Of a stretch of DNA of 64,000 nucleotides, positions 1-8,717 are shown one piece after another. The notes beneath the pieces were generated by a model that had not been told where the DNA came from, made no database searches, and saw only the letters and a program-made list of their open reading frames with translations. Source of the DNA: Flavobacterium humidisoli (GTDB taxonomy: Bacteria; Bacteroidota; Bacteroidia; Flavobacteriales; Flavobacteriaceae); assembly GCF_023272795.1 (NCBI RefSeq), contig NZ_CP096829.1, forward strand, positions 4,216,001 to 4,280,000, given 5' to 3'. The first letter of the stretch is position 1. The number at the start of each line of letters is the position of its first letter. Position numbers and translations under genes: made by a program.

Positions 1-3000
1 AAAGGGTTAAATTATTCATGTGCTTTTTTCTTTTTTTAGTAAAAACCTTAGTATGATACGTCATTAAATAAATTGCTGGAAGTACAAAAAGCGTTAAAAG
101 AGTCGCTGTAACCAATCCGCCGATTACTACAGTTGCCAGTGGTCGCTGTACCTCTGCTCCTGCTCCGTTGCTCAACGCCATCGGAAGAAATCCGAGAGAA
201 GCCACAGCTGCCGTCATCAAAACGGGACGCAATCTGTTTTTTGTTCCTAATAAAATAATCTGGAAAGGATCGGTAATTTCTCCTTGTTTCTGAATTCGAT
301 TGAACTCAGATATCAAAACAATTCCGTTTAAAACTGCAACACCAAAGAGTGCAATAAATCCAACTCCGGCAGAAATACTAAAAGGCATATCGCGCATTAC
401 CAGAGCAAATACTCCACCAATTGCAGATAACGGAATTGCCGTAAAAATGATAATTCCTTCTTTAAACGATCTAAAAGCAAAATACAACAGAGCAAAAATC
501 ATTAATAAAGCGGCTGGAACAGCAACTCCCAATCTGGCTTTTGCTTGCTGAAGGTTTTCAAAAGCCCCTCCATAAGTAATGTAATAGCCTGGATCAAATT
601 TGATTTGCTGATTCACTTTTTTCTGCAACTCTTCCACGATAGATTGAACGTCTCTTCCACGAACATTAAATCCGACAATAATTCTGCGTTTTGCATTTTC
701 TCTCTGAATCTGATTTGGACCTTCGACTTCTTCTACTTTTGCCACTTGATAAAGCGGAATCTGCATTCCTGAAGGCGTTGCAATTAAGAGGTTTCGAACA
801 TCTTCAATTCCTTTTCTTCCGTTATCTTCAACGCGAACCACCATGTCAAAACGTTTTTCACCTTCATAAATACTTCCAGCAACAGCACCTGCAAAAGCTG
901 CGTTAATCGTTGCATTCACATCTGCAACACGCAAACTGTATTTTGCCATTTCTGCCCAATTATAATCAATTACGATTTGAGGCATTCCTGTTACTTTTTC
1001 TACGTACAAATCGGCTGCGCCTTCTACGGTTTTACTAATTGCTCCCAGTTTTTCTGCATATTCAGAAAGTTTTTGAAGATCTTCCCCGTAAATTTTACAA
1101 ACCAAATCTTGTTTGGCTCCTGTCATTAACTCGTTAAAACGCATCTGAACAGGAAACTGAAATCCCGTGGTTACTCCTGGCGCAATTCGTTTAACGGTTT
1201 TGGTCATTTTATCTGCCAATTCAGGAAACGAAGAAGCACTTGTCCATTCCGACTTATCCTTTAAAACAATAATCATATCTCCGCCTTCAATGGGCATTGG
1301 ATCGGTTGGAATTTCTGCGCTTCCAATTCTGGAAACAACTTGTTCTACCTCTGGATATTCTTTCTTTAATTCTTTAGAAATTCTTGTAATTGTTTCTGTT
1401 GTCGTAGAAAGATTGGTTCCTAGCAGCAATCGGGTTTCAACAGCAAAATCTCCTTCTTCCAATTGCGGAATAAACTCTCCACCCATTCTTCCGAACAATA
1501 AAACTGCTATTCCGAATAGTACAAATGCTCCAATAATAATTGCTTTTCTAATTCTTAATGCTTTAGTAAGCCAACCTTCATAAGCTTTTTCTAATCTTTC
1601 CATAATACGATCCGAAAGATTCTTTTTATGGCTGATTTTTTTGCTTAGAAACATAGCGCTAACCATTGGCACATAAGTAAGTGAGAGTATGAAGGCTCCT
1701 AAAATGGCAAAAGCAACAGTCTGCGCCATTGGCTTGAACATTTTGCCTTCAATACCTTGCAAAGAAAGAATCGGCAAATACACAATCAGAATGATAATTT
1801 GTCCAAAAACTGCTGCATTCATCATACGCGCTGCCGAGCCTGTAACCTCTTTATCCATTTCGTCTTGTGAAATATCATTTGTATTTTGATATTTTTTAGA
1901 ACTGTGAAGATGATGCAGAATCGCTTCAACAATAATTACTGCCCCATCTACAATCAATCCGAAATCTAATGCCCCAAGACTCATTAAATTTCCGCTTACA
2001 CCAAAAGTATTCATCATAATAATGGCAAAAAGCATCGCTAACGGAATTACAGAAGCTACAATAAAACCTGCTCTAAGATTTCCTAAGAATAAAACCAGAA
2101 TTAAAACGACGATTAAAGCACCTTCAATTAAGTTTTTTTCTACAGTTCCAATGGCATTGTCTACCATTTTAGTTCGATCTAGAAAAGGCTCAATTTTTAA
2201 GCCTTCAGGAAGAATTTTCTCGATTTGAGCAATTTTATCTTTTACATTGACAATAACATTATTGGCGTTTTCACCTTTCAGCATCATTACAATTCCACCA
2301 ACCGATTCTCCATATTCATCTGTCGTTAAAGCACCGTAGCGAATCGCTGAAGAAATCTTAACATCGGCAACATCTTTTATTAAAATAGGAAGTCCGCCTT
2401 GTGTGCTTTTAACTACAATGTTTTCAATATCTTTAAGGCTTTTAGCTAAACCAGTACTTCTAATGTATGAAACCGTTGGTCCTTTCTCGATATAAGCACC
2501 TCCAGTGTTTTCGTTACTACTGTTTAAAGCGGTAAAAACTTCACTTATCGTTAAATTCTGAGCTTTTAACCGTGCTGGATTTACAGCGATTTCATATTGT
2601 TTTAATTTTCCTCCAAAAGTAGAAACGTCAGCAATTCCTTTGGTTCCCAAAAGCTGCCTTCTGATTGTCCAATCTTGAATTGTTCGTAAATCTTCTAAGG
2701 AATATTTTTCTTCGTAACCTGGTTTTGGTTTTAAGACATATTGATAAATCTCTCCCAAACCAGTTGTTACAGGCGCCATTTCTGGAGAATTGGCGTTTCG
2801 GTCAATTTCTACCTGTTGCAATCTTTCAGCAATTTGCTGGCGCGCCCAATACACATCTGCATCATCTTCAAAAACGACGCTTACTAGCGAAAGTCCGAAA
2901 CGCGAAATACTTCTGCTTTCCTTTAAATTCGGGATATTACTGATTGCTTGTTCGATTGGAAATGTAATTAATCTCTCTACATCTTCCGCGCCAAGCGATG

Positions 3001-3160
3001 GAGCTGTTGTAATAATTTGCACCTGATTATTAGTGATGTCTGGTACAGCATCAATTGGTAGTTGAGTAACCTCATACACACCGTAGATAATCCACAGCAG
3101 TGTAAAGATTCCAATTGCCAGTTTGTTCTTAACTGAGAACTGAATTACTTTATTAAGCAT
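1..3160 (-). CDS. czcA: CzcA/CusA-family heavy-metal efflux RND transporter (3' end outside window)
   Basis: This is the inner-membrane proton-driven pump of a tripartite metal exporter. The 1053 residues in the window read as a classic HME-RND protein: an N-terminal membrane helix (VIQFSVKNKLAIGIF), two large periplasmic loops, and a TM4 motif DFGLIVDGAVIIVE. The charged Asp in that motif is typical of the CzcA (Zn/Co/Cd) branch. The start is the ATG at 3160. No in-frame stop occurs before the window edge. After the usual last helix (TLFVLPAIYLMTYH) the frame continues through a Lys-rich stretch into MNNLTL. Many Bacteroidota CzcA proteins carry a fused TolC-like outer-membrane domain, so a fusion is likely but cannot be seen here. 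A small exported protein lies 79 bp upstream on the same strand and is probably co-transcribed. Confidence 0.93.
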   Translation of the reverse strand, partial: MLNKVIQFSVKNKLAIGIFTLLWIIYGVYEVTQLPIDAVPDITNNQVQIITTAPSLGAEDVERLITFPIEQAISNIPNLKESRSISRFGLSLVSVVFEDDADVYWARQQIAERLQQVEIDRNANSPEMAPVTTGLGEIYQYVLKPKPGYEEKYSLEDLRTIQDWTIRRQLLGTKGIADVSTFGGKLKQYEIAVNPARLKAQNLTISEVFTALNSSNENTGGAYIEKGPTVSYIRSTGLAKSLKDIENIVVKSTQGGLPILIKDVADVKISSAIRYGALTTDEYGESVGGIVMMLKGENANNVIVNVKDKIAQIEKILPEGLKIEPFLDRTKMVDNAIGTVEKNLIEGALIVVLILVLFLGNLRAGFIVASVIPLAMLFAIIMMNTFGVSGNLMSLGALDFGLIVDGAVIIVEAILHHLHSSKKYQNTNDISQDEMDKEVTGSAARMMNAAVFGQIIILIVYLPILSLQGIEGKMFKPMAQTVAFAILGAFILSLTYVPMVSAMFLSKKISHKKNLSDRIMERLEKAYEGWLTKALRIRKAIIIGAFVLFGIAVLLFGRMGGEFIPQLEEGDFAVETRLLLGTNLSTTTETITRISKELKKEYPEVEQVVSRIGSAEIPTDPMPIEGGDMIIVLKDKSEWTSASSFPELADKMTKTVKRIAPGVTTGFQFPVQMRFNELMTGAKQDLVCKIYGEDLQKLSEYAEKLGAISKTVEGAADLYVEKVTGMPQIVIDYNWAEMAKYSLRVADVNATINAAFAGAVAGSIYEGEKRFDMVVRVEDNGRKGIEDVRNLLIATPSGMQIPLYQVAKVEEVEGPNQIQRENAKRRIIVGFNVRGRDVQSIVEELQKKVNQQIKFDPGYYITYGGAFENLQQAKARLGVAVPAALLMIFALLYFAFRSFKEGIIIFTAIPLSAIGGVFALVMRDMPFSISAGVGFIALFGVAVLNGIVLISEFNRIQKQGEITDPFQIILLGTKNRLRPVLMTAAVASLGFLPMALSNGAGAEVQRPLATVVIGGLVTATLLTLFVLPAIYLMTYHTKVFTKKRKKHMNNLTL

Positions 3161-3239
3161 ATTTTATTAATTAAAAAATAATAAATGAGCAACTGAAAAC
3201 AATATGTCTCAGCCACTTCAAGAAAAATTTAGAAATTAA

Positions 3240-3617
3240 TTATGCAATCGGAGGTCTAAATAAAGAAAGGAGATTAGGATCTGAAAAAAGATCTGATCGG
3301 TAAGTTGGAATTTTTGATTGTGGTAATTCTGGATTGAAAGGAACCGGAAGTAAGTCTTTGTTGTCTAAAATAAAAACAAAGTGAACCGAACTGCTGCTAA
3401 TGGTTTTAAAAGGAAGCTGCATGTCTCGATCTCCGTCATTGTCTTTTAAATCTTCTCCCCAATAATGCATAGACAAGAAATCTACAAAGCTTACACCTTG
3501 AAGTTTTTTGTGTTCCTGAAAATGTTCAATCAGAATGGGCAGTTTATAAAACTGCTGTACAAAACTGCTATTTGAAGCTATTAGAAAAATGAATATGTAG
3601 ACAATTAGTTTTCGCAC
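3240..3617 (-). CDS. small exported protein upstream of the metal pump, function unknown
   Basis: This 125-residue protein has a hydrophobic N-terminus (MRKLIVYIFIFLIASNSS) that looks like a signal peptide or anchor. A short polar domain follows, containing HYWGED, an Asp-rich NDGDRD stretch, and a conserved-looking C-terminal end LLSLFRPPIA. No enzyme motif is recognised. It sits immediately upstream of the CzcA gene in the same direction, so its role is probably tied to metal handling. His and acidic residues would suit metal binding, but that is inference from context. It is likely the first gene of the efflux transcript, because no other same-strand gene precedes it closely. Confidence 0.65.
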   Translation of the reverse strand: MRKLIVYIFIFLIASNSSFVQQFYKLPILIEHFQEHKKLQGVSFVDFLSMHYWGEDLKDNDGDRDMQLPFKTISSSSVHFVFILDNKDLLPVPFNPELPQSKIPTYRSDLFSDPNLLSLFRPPIA

Positions 3618-3809
3618 GAAGCAAATTTAATTTAAATTCTCTAAGATTTCATCTTTTTAATATACTAAAAAGGTCTTTTAACAATTTAGAAATATCGAGT
3701 ACTTCTTTTATTTGTACCAATATTAACCACGAATATTTATTATCAAATCGTCAAAATCCCATGTTATCTTTTTAGTTTTCAATGCTGATACACTTATTTA
3801 TAAAACAAA

Positions 3810-3842
3810 AAACAAGTTAACTCTTATTGAATTAACTTGTTT
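3810..3842. terminator. bidirectional hairpin terminator
   Basis: The 11-bp arms AAACAAGTTAA (3810-3820) and TTAACTTGTTT (3832-3842) flank an 11-nt loop. T-rich DNA follows on both strands. It lies just past the stop of the minus-strand gene ending at 3927, so it most likely ends that transcript. The rest of 3618-3926 is AT-rich with no convincing gene. Confidence 0.7.
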
Positions 3843-3926
3843 CTTTTTAATTTTTATAACTGTATTTTTAGTACATAAATTATGAGCATTAAGCGTAAAC
3901 TGAATTTCTTAAATTCATTCGTTTTT

Positions 3927-4385
3927 CTACTCAATTTTAACGCCATCAATAATCAAAGAATCACAAAGAAGGGAAATATAAGCACTTGTATAATCGGCCG
4001 TTAATTGATCACTTAAAGAATCAACTCTTCCTTTTGTAAAATCAAATTTTCGAGTAGGAAGCTTCCCAAATACATCGGTCATTGTAATCTGACCATCTAC
4101 TCCTGCTTTGTTTTTCATCAAAACAGCCAACAAAGCAATATCTTGTTTTTCAAAATCAAGAGAAAAATAGTAATTATTTTTCACCTCAGATTTGTCAGTT
4201 CCATCTGCTGCAGCGAGACTAGTTTTCGTAAAAGAGAATGTTGCAGATCTCAATAAAGCTTTTACCGTTTTATTTCCGTCTTTCAAAGCGATTTCAATTT
4301 TAATTCGTCTATCCTCCTGCCCATAAGTTATTGATGAGATAAAAAGGCTAGCGACCATCAATAATGTAAAAAATTTCTTATTCAT
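3927..4385 (-). CDS. exported protein of unknown function, distantly Hcp/TssD-like
   Basis: This 152-residue protein has a clear signal peptide (MNKKFFTLLMVASLFISSITYG, then QEDRR). The mature part is beta-rich, with alternating hydrophobic strands (YYFSLDFEKQDIALLAVLM) and an ending DSLIIDGVKIE. The strand pattern and ending loosely recall Bacteroidota Hcp/TssD-type tube proteins, but those are not normally made with a signal peptide. The comparison is only an impression. The gene is monocistronic, ends at the hairpin at 3810-3842, and is divergent from the LytS-type kinase gene that begins at 4634. Confidence 0.6.
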   Translation of the reverse strand: MNKKFFTLLMVASLFISSITYGQEDRRIKIEIALKDGNKTVKALLRSATFSFTKTSLAAADGTDKSEVKNNYYFSLDFEKQDIALLAVLMKNKAGVDGQITMTDVFGKLPTRKFDFTKGRVDSLSDQLTADYTSAYISLLCDSLIIDGVKIE

Positions 4386-4633
4386 AATTTTTATAGTTTT
4401 AAAAATAATTTATAACAACAAGATTACTACTAAGATCAGCTTGCGACAATTCGAAATTGGCAAATGGATGTTTTAGATTTTTATTTGGTAATTCTATGCT
4501 AGTATCGAGAAAAAGCTCCTTTTAACCACTTCTACACCGAGACTTTACAAAGGATTTTCCTCTCAAATTTGAAGTGCGATTTTTTTGGTCAGTCTATTTT
4601 CAATTTGTACTTTGGTCTTAATTACCACAATAT

Positions 4634-6652
4634 ATGCACGAAAAAACTACTTTAAACCAGATAAAAAATGGGAAAACGAAATGGTTATTCTCGTTTCTGA
4701 TTTTATTTTTCATCACCACTTTAAATGCACAAGTTTCGGCTGTAGAAAAAATTGCGGCCTATGGTTATTCTAAACGTTTTTCAGATTCATCTGCCAGTAA
4801 AAAAATTCAGCTACAAGCTCTTCATTTGGCTAAGAAAAAAAAGAATATCGACGATGAAGTTATTTGTTATTCGTATCTCGCTCTTACACAAAGACGTTTG
4901 TTGCATTTAAAAGAATTTACTCGTTATGCAGACACTGCGTATATTTTAGCCCAAAAAAGCAACAAAATAAGAGTAAAAGCTTTTGCTTCCTTAGCAATGG
5001 GAAATTTAAAGTCTTACATAGATGATAAGCCTCAGGCAATCGATCATTTATTGCATTCGTATACGCTTTTCTCAAAAATAAATGCTCACGATCAATGTGC
5101 TAAAATTGCGGCCGATATATCGTATCTATTTTCTCCAGCATCGCCAGAAAAGGTTCATAAATATGCACAAGAGGCATTAGAACATGCTTATAAAGCAAAA
5201 GATCCAGAAAGTAAATTGTATGCAAGATTAGCTTACGGAGGTTATTTGACCGATAAGCTTGAATCTGGAGCGGAGAAAGATTGGCAAAAGACTTTAGATT
5301 TTTTAAAAACTACAGTTGCACTTGCCGAAAAAGAATCTTTCGATATTATTAGCAAAAGCAATATCGGAATCGCCTACATCAATCTGGCCGATCTTTATTC
5401 TAAAGGTCCAAAACCAATTAATGAAACTGCATTGCTTGACAACCTTGAAAAAGCTACAGCAATTGCCAAAAAATACAATATTAAAATTATCTACAGAAGC
5501 GCCATAGGTCTTCAAGGTTTTTACTATACCGAAAAAGGAAATTATGTAAAAGCCGAAATGCTTTTTATTGAAGGAATAAAATACCAGCTTAGCCTACCTT
5601 ATACCGATAATTATTTATTAGCTACCTTTTACAATTGCTTAAAAGAAGTTTCTGCAAAACGTCATGATTTTGAAGCGTATTATGCATACGATACATTGTT
5701 TACGAAATACAATCAGTTAAAATATAATGAAACCACTCAGAAGCTTTTCCAAAATGCAGATGCCAGATTTGAGTCTTCCAAAAAAATGGAGCGTATAAAA
5801 CAGCTTGAATTGGAAAATAAACTGGAGCAGCAAAATAAACTTTTAGGTTATGGAATTGCTGGAGTTCTTTTGCTTGGACTTGTTTTTATGTTTCGTTCTT
5901 ACTATTTCAGACAGCGTTATTATTTAAAGCGTGAGGAAATTTTAAAGCAAGAACAAACCAACAGTGAATTGAAACTGCAATTAATGGAAAAAGAAACCAT
6001 CGAAAACCTCGCAACCAGACTTTCGTTAGAAAGAAGATTATTGCTATCTCAAATGGATCCGCATTTTATTTTTAATGCTTTGGGGAATATTCAGAGTATG
6101 ATTTTGCAGAAAGATACAATTCCGGCGGTTTCTTATTTAAATAAATTTGCCAAACTCACACGCCAGATTCTAGAACAATCGAGAAAAGAAACCATTTCGT
6201 TAGAAGAAGAAATAGGAACTTTAAAAAATTACATAGAATTGCAACAATTGCGTCTTAATAATAGTTTCGAATATGCTATTGTTTGCGACGAATCTGTTGA
6301 AGAAGATATTCTTATTCCGCCACTTTTGATTCAGCCTTTTATTGAAAATGCTGTTGAACACGGATTAAAACCAAAACCAAAAGAAAAAAAAGGTGTATTA
6401 CAAATTAATTTCTCACAGCAAACGCAGCAAAAAAATCTAATCTGTACCATAAAAGACAATGGAATCGGACTTGCAGCTTCGAGAAAATTGAAAACAAACG
6501 AAAATCATAAATCTCTTTCTACAACAATTACTGACGAAAGATTAGCTAAAATGCAAAAAGACCATCCCTATGCTGGTTTTCAGGTTTTAGAACGCAATGC
6601 AGACAACGGAGAAACGGGCTGCATAGTTATTATTAATATTCCAATATTGTAA
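4634..6652 (+). CDS. LytS/YehU-type sensor histidine kinase with periplasmic TPR sensor
   Basis: The protein has 672 residues. It begins with a signal/anchor sequence (about residues 17-36) and continues with a helical repeat region (about 40-390) resembling tetratricopeptide repeats. A membrane helix follows (about 403-421), then a coiled coil and a His_kinase (PF06580) domain whose phospho-acceptor region reads SQMDPHFIFNALGNIQS, His near 477. The HATPase has the N box (FIENAVEHGLKPK) and the G box DNGIGL. It should phosphorylate the LytTR regulator encoded 3 bp downstream. The ligand sensed by the periplasmic repeats is unknown. This architecture is common in Bacteroidota. Confidence 0.9.
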   Translation: MHEKTTLNQIKNGKTKWLFSFLILFFITTLNAQVSAVEKIAAYGYSKRFSDSSASKKIQLQALHLAKKKKNIDDEVICYSYLALTQRRLLHLKEFTRYADTAYILAQKSNKIRVKAFASLAMGNLKSYIDDKPQAIDHLLHSYTLFSKINAHDQCAKIAADISYLFSPASPEKVHKYAQEALEHAYKAKDPESKLYARLAYGGYLTDKLESGAEKDWQKTLDFLKTTVALAEKESFDIISKSNIGIAYINLADLYSKGPKPINETALLDNLEKATAIAKKYNIKIIYRSAIGLQGFYYTEKGNYVKAEMLFIEGIKYQLSLPYTDNYLLATFYNCLKEVSAKRHDFEAYYAYDTLFTKYNQLKYNETTQKLFQNADARFESSKKMERIKQLELENKLEQQNKLLGYGIAGVLLLGLVFMFRSYYFRQRYYLKREEILKQEQTNSELKLQLMEKETIENLATRLSLERRLLLSQMDPHFIFNALGNIQSMILQKDTIPAVSYLNKFAKLTRQILEQSRKETISLEEEIGTLKNYIELQQLRLNNSFEYAIVCDESVEEDILIPPLLIQPFIENAVEHGLKPKPKEKKGVLQINFSQQTQQKNLICTIKDNGIGLAASRKLKTNENHKSLSTTITDERLAKMQKDHPYAGFQVLERNADNGETGCIVIINIPIL

Positions 6653-6655
6653 AAA

Positions 6656-7396
6656 ATGTACAAAACTATCATTATAGAAGACGAACAGCGTATTAGAGAA
6701 GCTTTATCCATCATGTTGGAAATGGTTGCTCCAGAAGAAATTCAGATTATCGCTTACGCTGAAAGCGTTGAAGAAGCTGTAAAACTAATTGACCGGATGC
6801 AGCCCGATTTGGTTTTTATGGATATTATGCTTCAAAACGGAACTGGATTTGATGTTCTAAAACAAATTTCCTTCAACTCTTTTCATCTTATTTTTACGAC
6901 TGCTTACGAACAGCATGCCATTAGCGCCTTCAAATACAGCGCAATAGACTATCTTCTAAAACCAATTGATCCAGATGAACTTAGAACTGCAATTGAAAGG
7001 ATTTCGCTTTTACAAGAAAGAGTTTTAGAAAAACAGCAATTAAGCGAATTGCAAAACAATCTTTCTAAAACTCCCGACCGAATTATATTGCCCACTCAAG
7101 AAGCTATGTATGTAGTGAAATTAGAACAAATTACAAGATGTGAGACTTCTGGTTCTTACACCACTTTCTTTTTGACCGACGGCCGAAAAATTATGGTTTC
7201 TAAGCCTTTAAAAAATTATGAAGATTTGCTTGAACCTCCAATGTTCTTTCGCGTTCATCAGTCGCATTTGATCAATGTAAATTCAATTATAAGTTATTCT
7301 CGCGAAGGAATGGTTCATATGAATGATAAATCGGTTGTGCCCATTTCGAGAGGAAAAAAAGAGCAGTTTTTCAAATTAATGAAAGAGGAAATTTAA
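6656..7396 (+). CDS. LytTR-family response regulator
   Basis: This 246-residue cytoplasmic regulator has a receiver domain (about 1-120) with the acidic pair IIEDE, phospho-acceptor Asp56 (LVFMDIML) and a KP loop at LLKPID. A C-terminal LytTR DNA-binding domain (about 140-245) includes the family-typical segment FFRVHQSHLINVNSI. The gene starts 3 bp after the kinase stop, so the two form one operon and a cognate pair. No target site near it could be identified with confidence. Confidence 0.92.
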   Translation: MYKTIIIEDEQRIREALSIMLEMVAPEEIQIIAYAESVEEAVKLIDRMQPDLVFMDIMLQNGTGFDVLKQISFNSFHLIFTTAYEQHAISAFKYSAIDYLLKPIDPDELRTAIERISLLQERVLEKQQLSELQNNLSKTPDRIILPTQEAMYVVKLEQITRCETSGSYTTFFLTDGRKIMVSKPLKNYEDLLEPPMFFRVHQSHLINVNSIISYSREGMVHMNDKSVVPISRGKKEQFFKLMKEEI

Positions 7397-7500
7397 CCTT
7401 TCGAAAAACACATTTTACATCTTACCGATTTAAATACAACAAATACCAACCAAAAAGCACAGTAGACAAAGTAACTATTCCAAGTCCTATTCATAGCAGC

Positions 7501-7508
7501 TATTTTTG
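7501..7508 (+). promoter_or_regulatory. candidate promoter -7 box
   Basis: TATTTTTG matches the Bacteroidota -7 consensus TAnnTTTG and lies 21 bp before the start codon of the DUF4870-like gene. No clear TTTG -33 box is seen at the usual spacing, so the call rests on one box. Confidence 0.4.
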
Positions 7509-7529
7509 AACCAATAAATAACTTAAACT

Positions 7530-7859
7530 ATGAATAATAAAACCCTTTCTATTCTTAGCTATGTCACTATTATTGGTTGGATTATAGCTTTTGTTAAAAG
7601 TAAAGATTTAACCCCTAAAAGTGATTTGGTGAGATACCATTTAAAACAAGGATTCGGAATTTTTCTGGTTTCCTTAGTCGTAAATGTTGCTTTGTCTATT
7701 ATTGTAACTATCGTTCCAGCGCTTTACTTTTTAAGCTACATTGGATACGTTATTTTTATTTTATGGATTTTCGGAATCATAAATGCTGCTAACGAACAAA
7801 AGAAACCAATTCCGTTAGTGGGACAAGTTTTTGAAGATAAATTCAGCTTTATTGACTAA
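7530..7859 (+). CDS. DUF4870-like small membrane protein
   Basis: The product has 109 residues and three hydrophobic helices: one near the N-terminus (TLSILSYVTIIGWIIAFV) and two around residues 45-90. The motif VRYHLKQGFGIFL and the ending NAANEQKKPIPLVGQ are characteristic of the DUF4870/Tic20-like group. Such proteins sit in the cytoplasmic membrane and have no established function. The gene follows the LytTR operon by 133 bp and seems to have its own promoter. Confidence 0.8.
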   Translation: MNNKTLSILSYVTIIGWIIAFVKSKDLTPKSDLVRYHLKQGFGIFLVSLVVNVALSIIVTIVPALYFLSYIGYVIFILWIFGIINAANEQKKPIPLVGQVFEDKFSFID

Positions 7860-7985
7860 TCTGTCTTGCTTTTTTTAGCTGACGTTTTTATTTTTTGGAT
7901 GTAGGAGATGATTCTCAGAGAACTTCATTGGCTATGGTAGCACTGAATAGTATTTGAGGATCTTTCTACTTTATATCTAACAAAT

Positions 7986-8279
7986 TTATGCCAATCCTTC
8001 CAATTGCTGAAAAACAGGAATTAAAGCTTTTCCTTTTTCTGTTAAATTATACTCGATATGAAGAGGTTTCAGCTTGATAGTTAGCTTTTCGAGTAGTCCT
8101 TCTTCTTCCAATTCTTTTAAAGCTGTAGCCAAAGATTGCTTATTTGAGCCCTGAATTTGACGCAGCAAATTATTAAAACGTAAAGGCGATTCTGTAGCCA
8201 AACGAAAAATTTCTGCCTTCCATTTGCCAGATAGCATTTTTAGGAGTCTTTGTGCCGGACAAGTTTCTATTTCTTCCAT
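7986..8279 (-). CDS. HxlR-family winged-helix transcriptional regulator
   Basis: This 97-residue protein has the HxlR hallmarks. An N-terminal Cys lies just before the first helix (ETCPAQRLLKMLSGKWK), a recognition region follows (RFNNLLRQIQGSNKQSLATA), and the wing carries YNLTEKGKALIP. HxlR proteins are usually small dimeric repressors or activators, and some sense thiol or aldehyde stress through that Cys. It is divergent from the small membrane protein at 8369, which is its most likely target by position. Confidence 0.9.
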   Translation of the reverse strand: MEEIETCPAQRLLKMLSGKWKAEIFRLATESPLRFNNLLRQIQGSNKQSLATALKELEEEGLLEKLTIKLKPLHIEYNLTEKGKALIPVFQQLEGLA

Positions 8280-8368
8280 AATTATTTGGGGTAGTCAAAA
8301 AAAAATGACCTATTGTTTTCGAAAGTTTTTTAATTAAAATTTGCTTTAATTCTAAGTAAAAATATAAA

Positions 8369-8614
8369 ATGAAAGCAAAGAAACCAAGCGAAATGAGTGT
8401 TGAAGAGTTATTAAAAACGCAAAAAACAATTAAAACAACAATTAAGGTTTTGATTCTAATTGCTATTGTATTACTTCTCATTATTGTTTTTATTTTCCTC
8501 GAAAAAGGTTTTTTAACTTTAATGATCTTTCCATTATCTATGGCTTTCCTTATTGTCAATTCTAATTTTCTAAAAGAAATTCAAGAAGAAATCGCTTCAA
8601 GAAACCTAGAATAA
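8369..8614 (+). CDS. small two-helix membrane protein
   Basis: The product has 81 residues. A charged N-terminus (KPSEMSVEELLKTQKTIK) precedes two adjoining transmembrane helices (about 28-45 and 50-66) and a charged tail NFLKEIQEEIASRN. It resembles a family of short membrane proteins common in Flavobacteriia that databases often label redox-active disulfide protein 2, although this copy has no cysteine. Function unknown. It is divergently arranged with the HxlR gene, which may control it. Confidence 0.7.
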   Translation: MKAKKPSEMSVEELLKTQKTIKTTIKVLILIAIVLLLIIVFIFLEKGFLTLMIFPLSMAFLIVNSNFLKEIQEEIASRNLE

Positions 8615-8684
8615 AATCACAAATTGAAATAGGTTTCTTTATTTAAATTTCATTTTTCTTAACGGAAAGTCTTGCAAAAAAAAT

Positions 8685-8692
8685 TACATTTG
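8685..8692 (+). promoter_or_regulatory. candidate promoter -7 box of the MscS-type gene
   Basis: TACATTTG fits TAnnTTTG exactly and sits 25 bp before the ATG of the channel gene. No convincing -33 TTTG is present at standard spacing. Confidence 0.4.
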
Positions 8693-8717
8693 GTCTCCCT
8701 AAATAAGCCCATAAATT

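Noticed and set aside
1167..1583. 138-codon plus-strand frame within the CzcA gene
   Set aside because: It is a shadow of the strongly supported minus-strand pump and lacks any recognisable domain.
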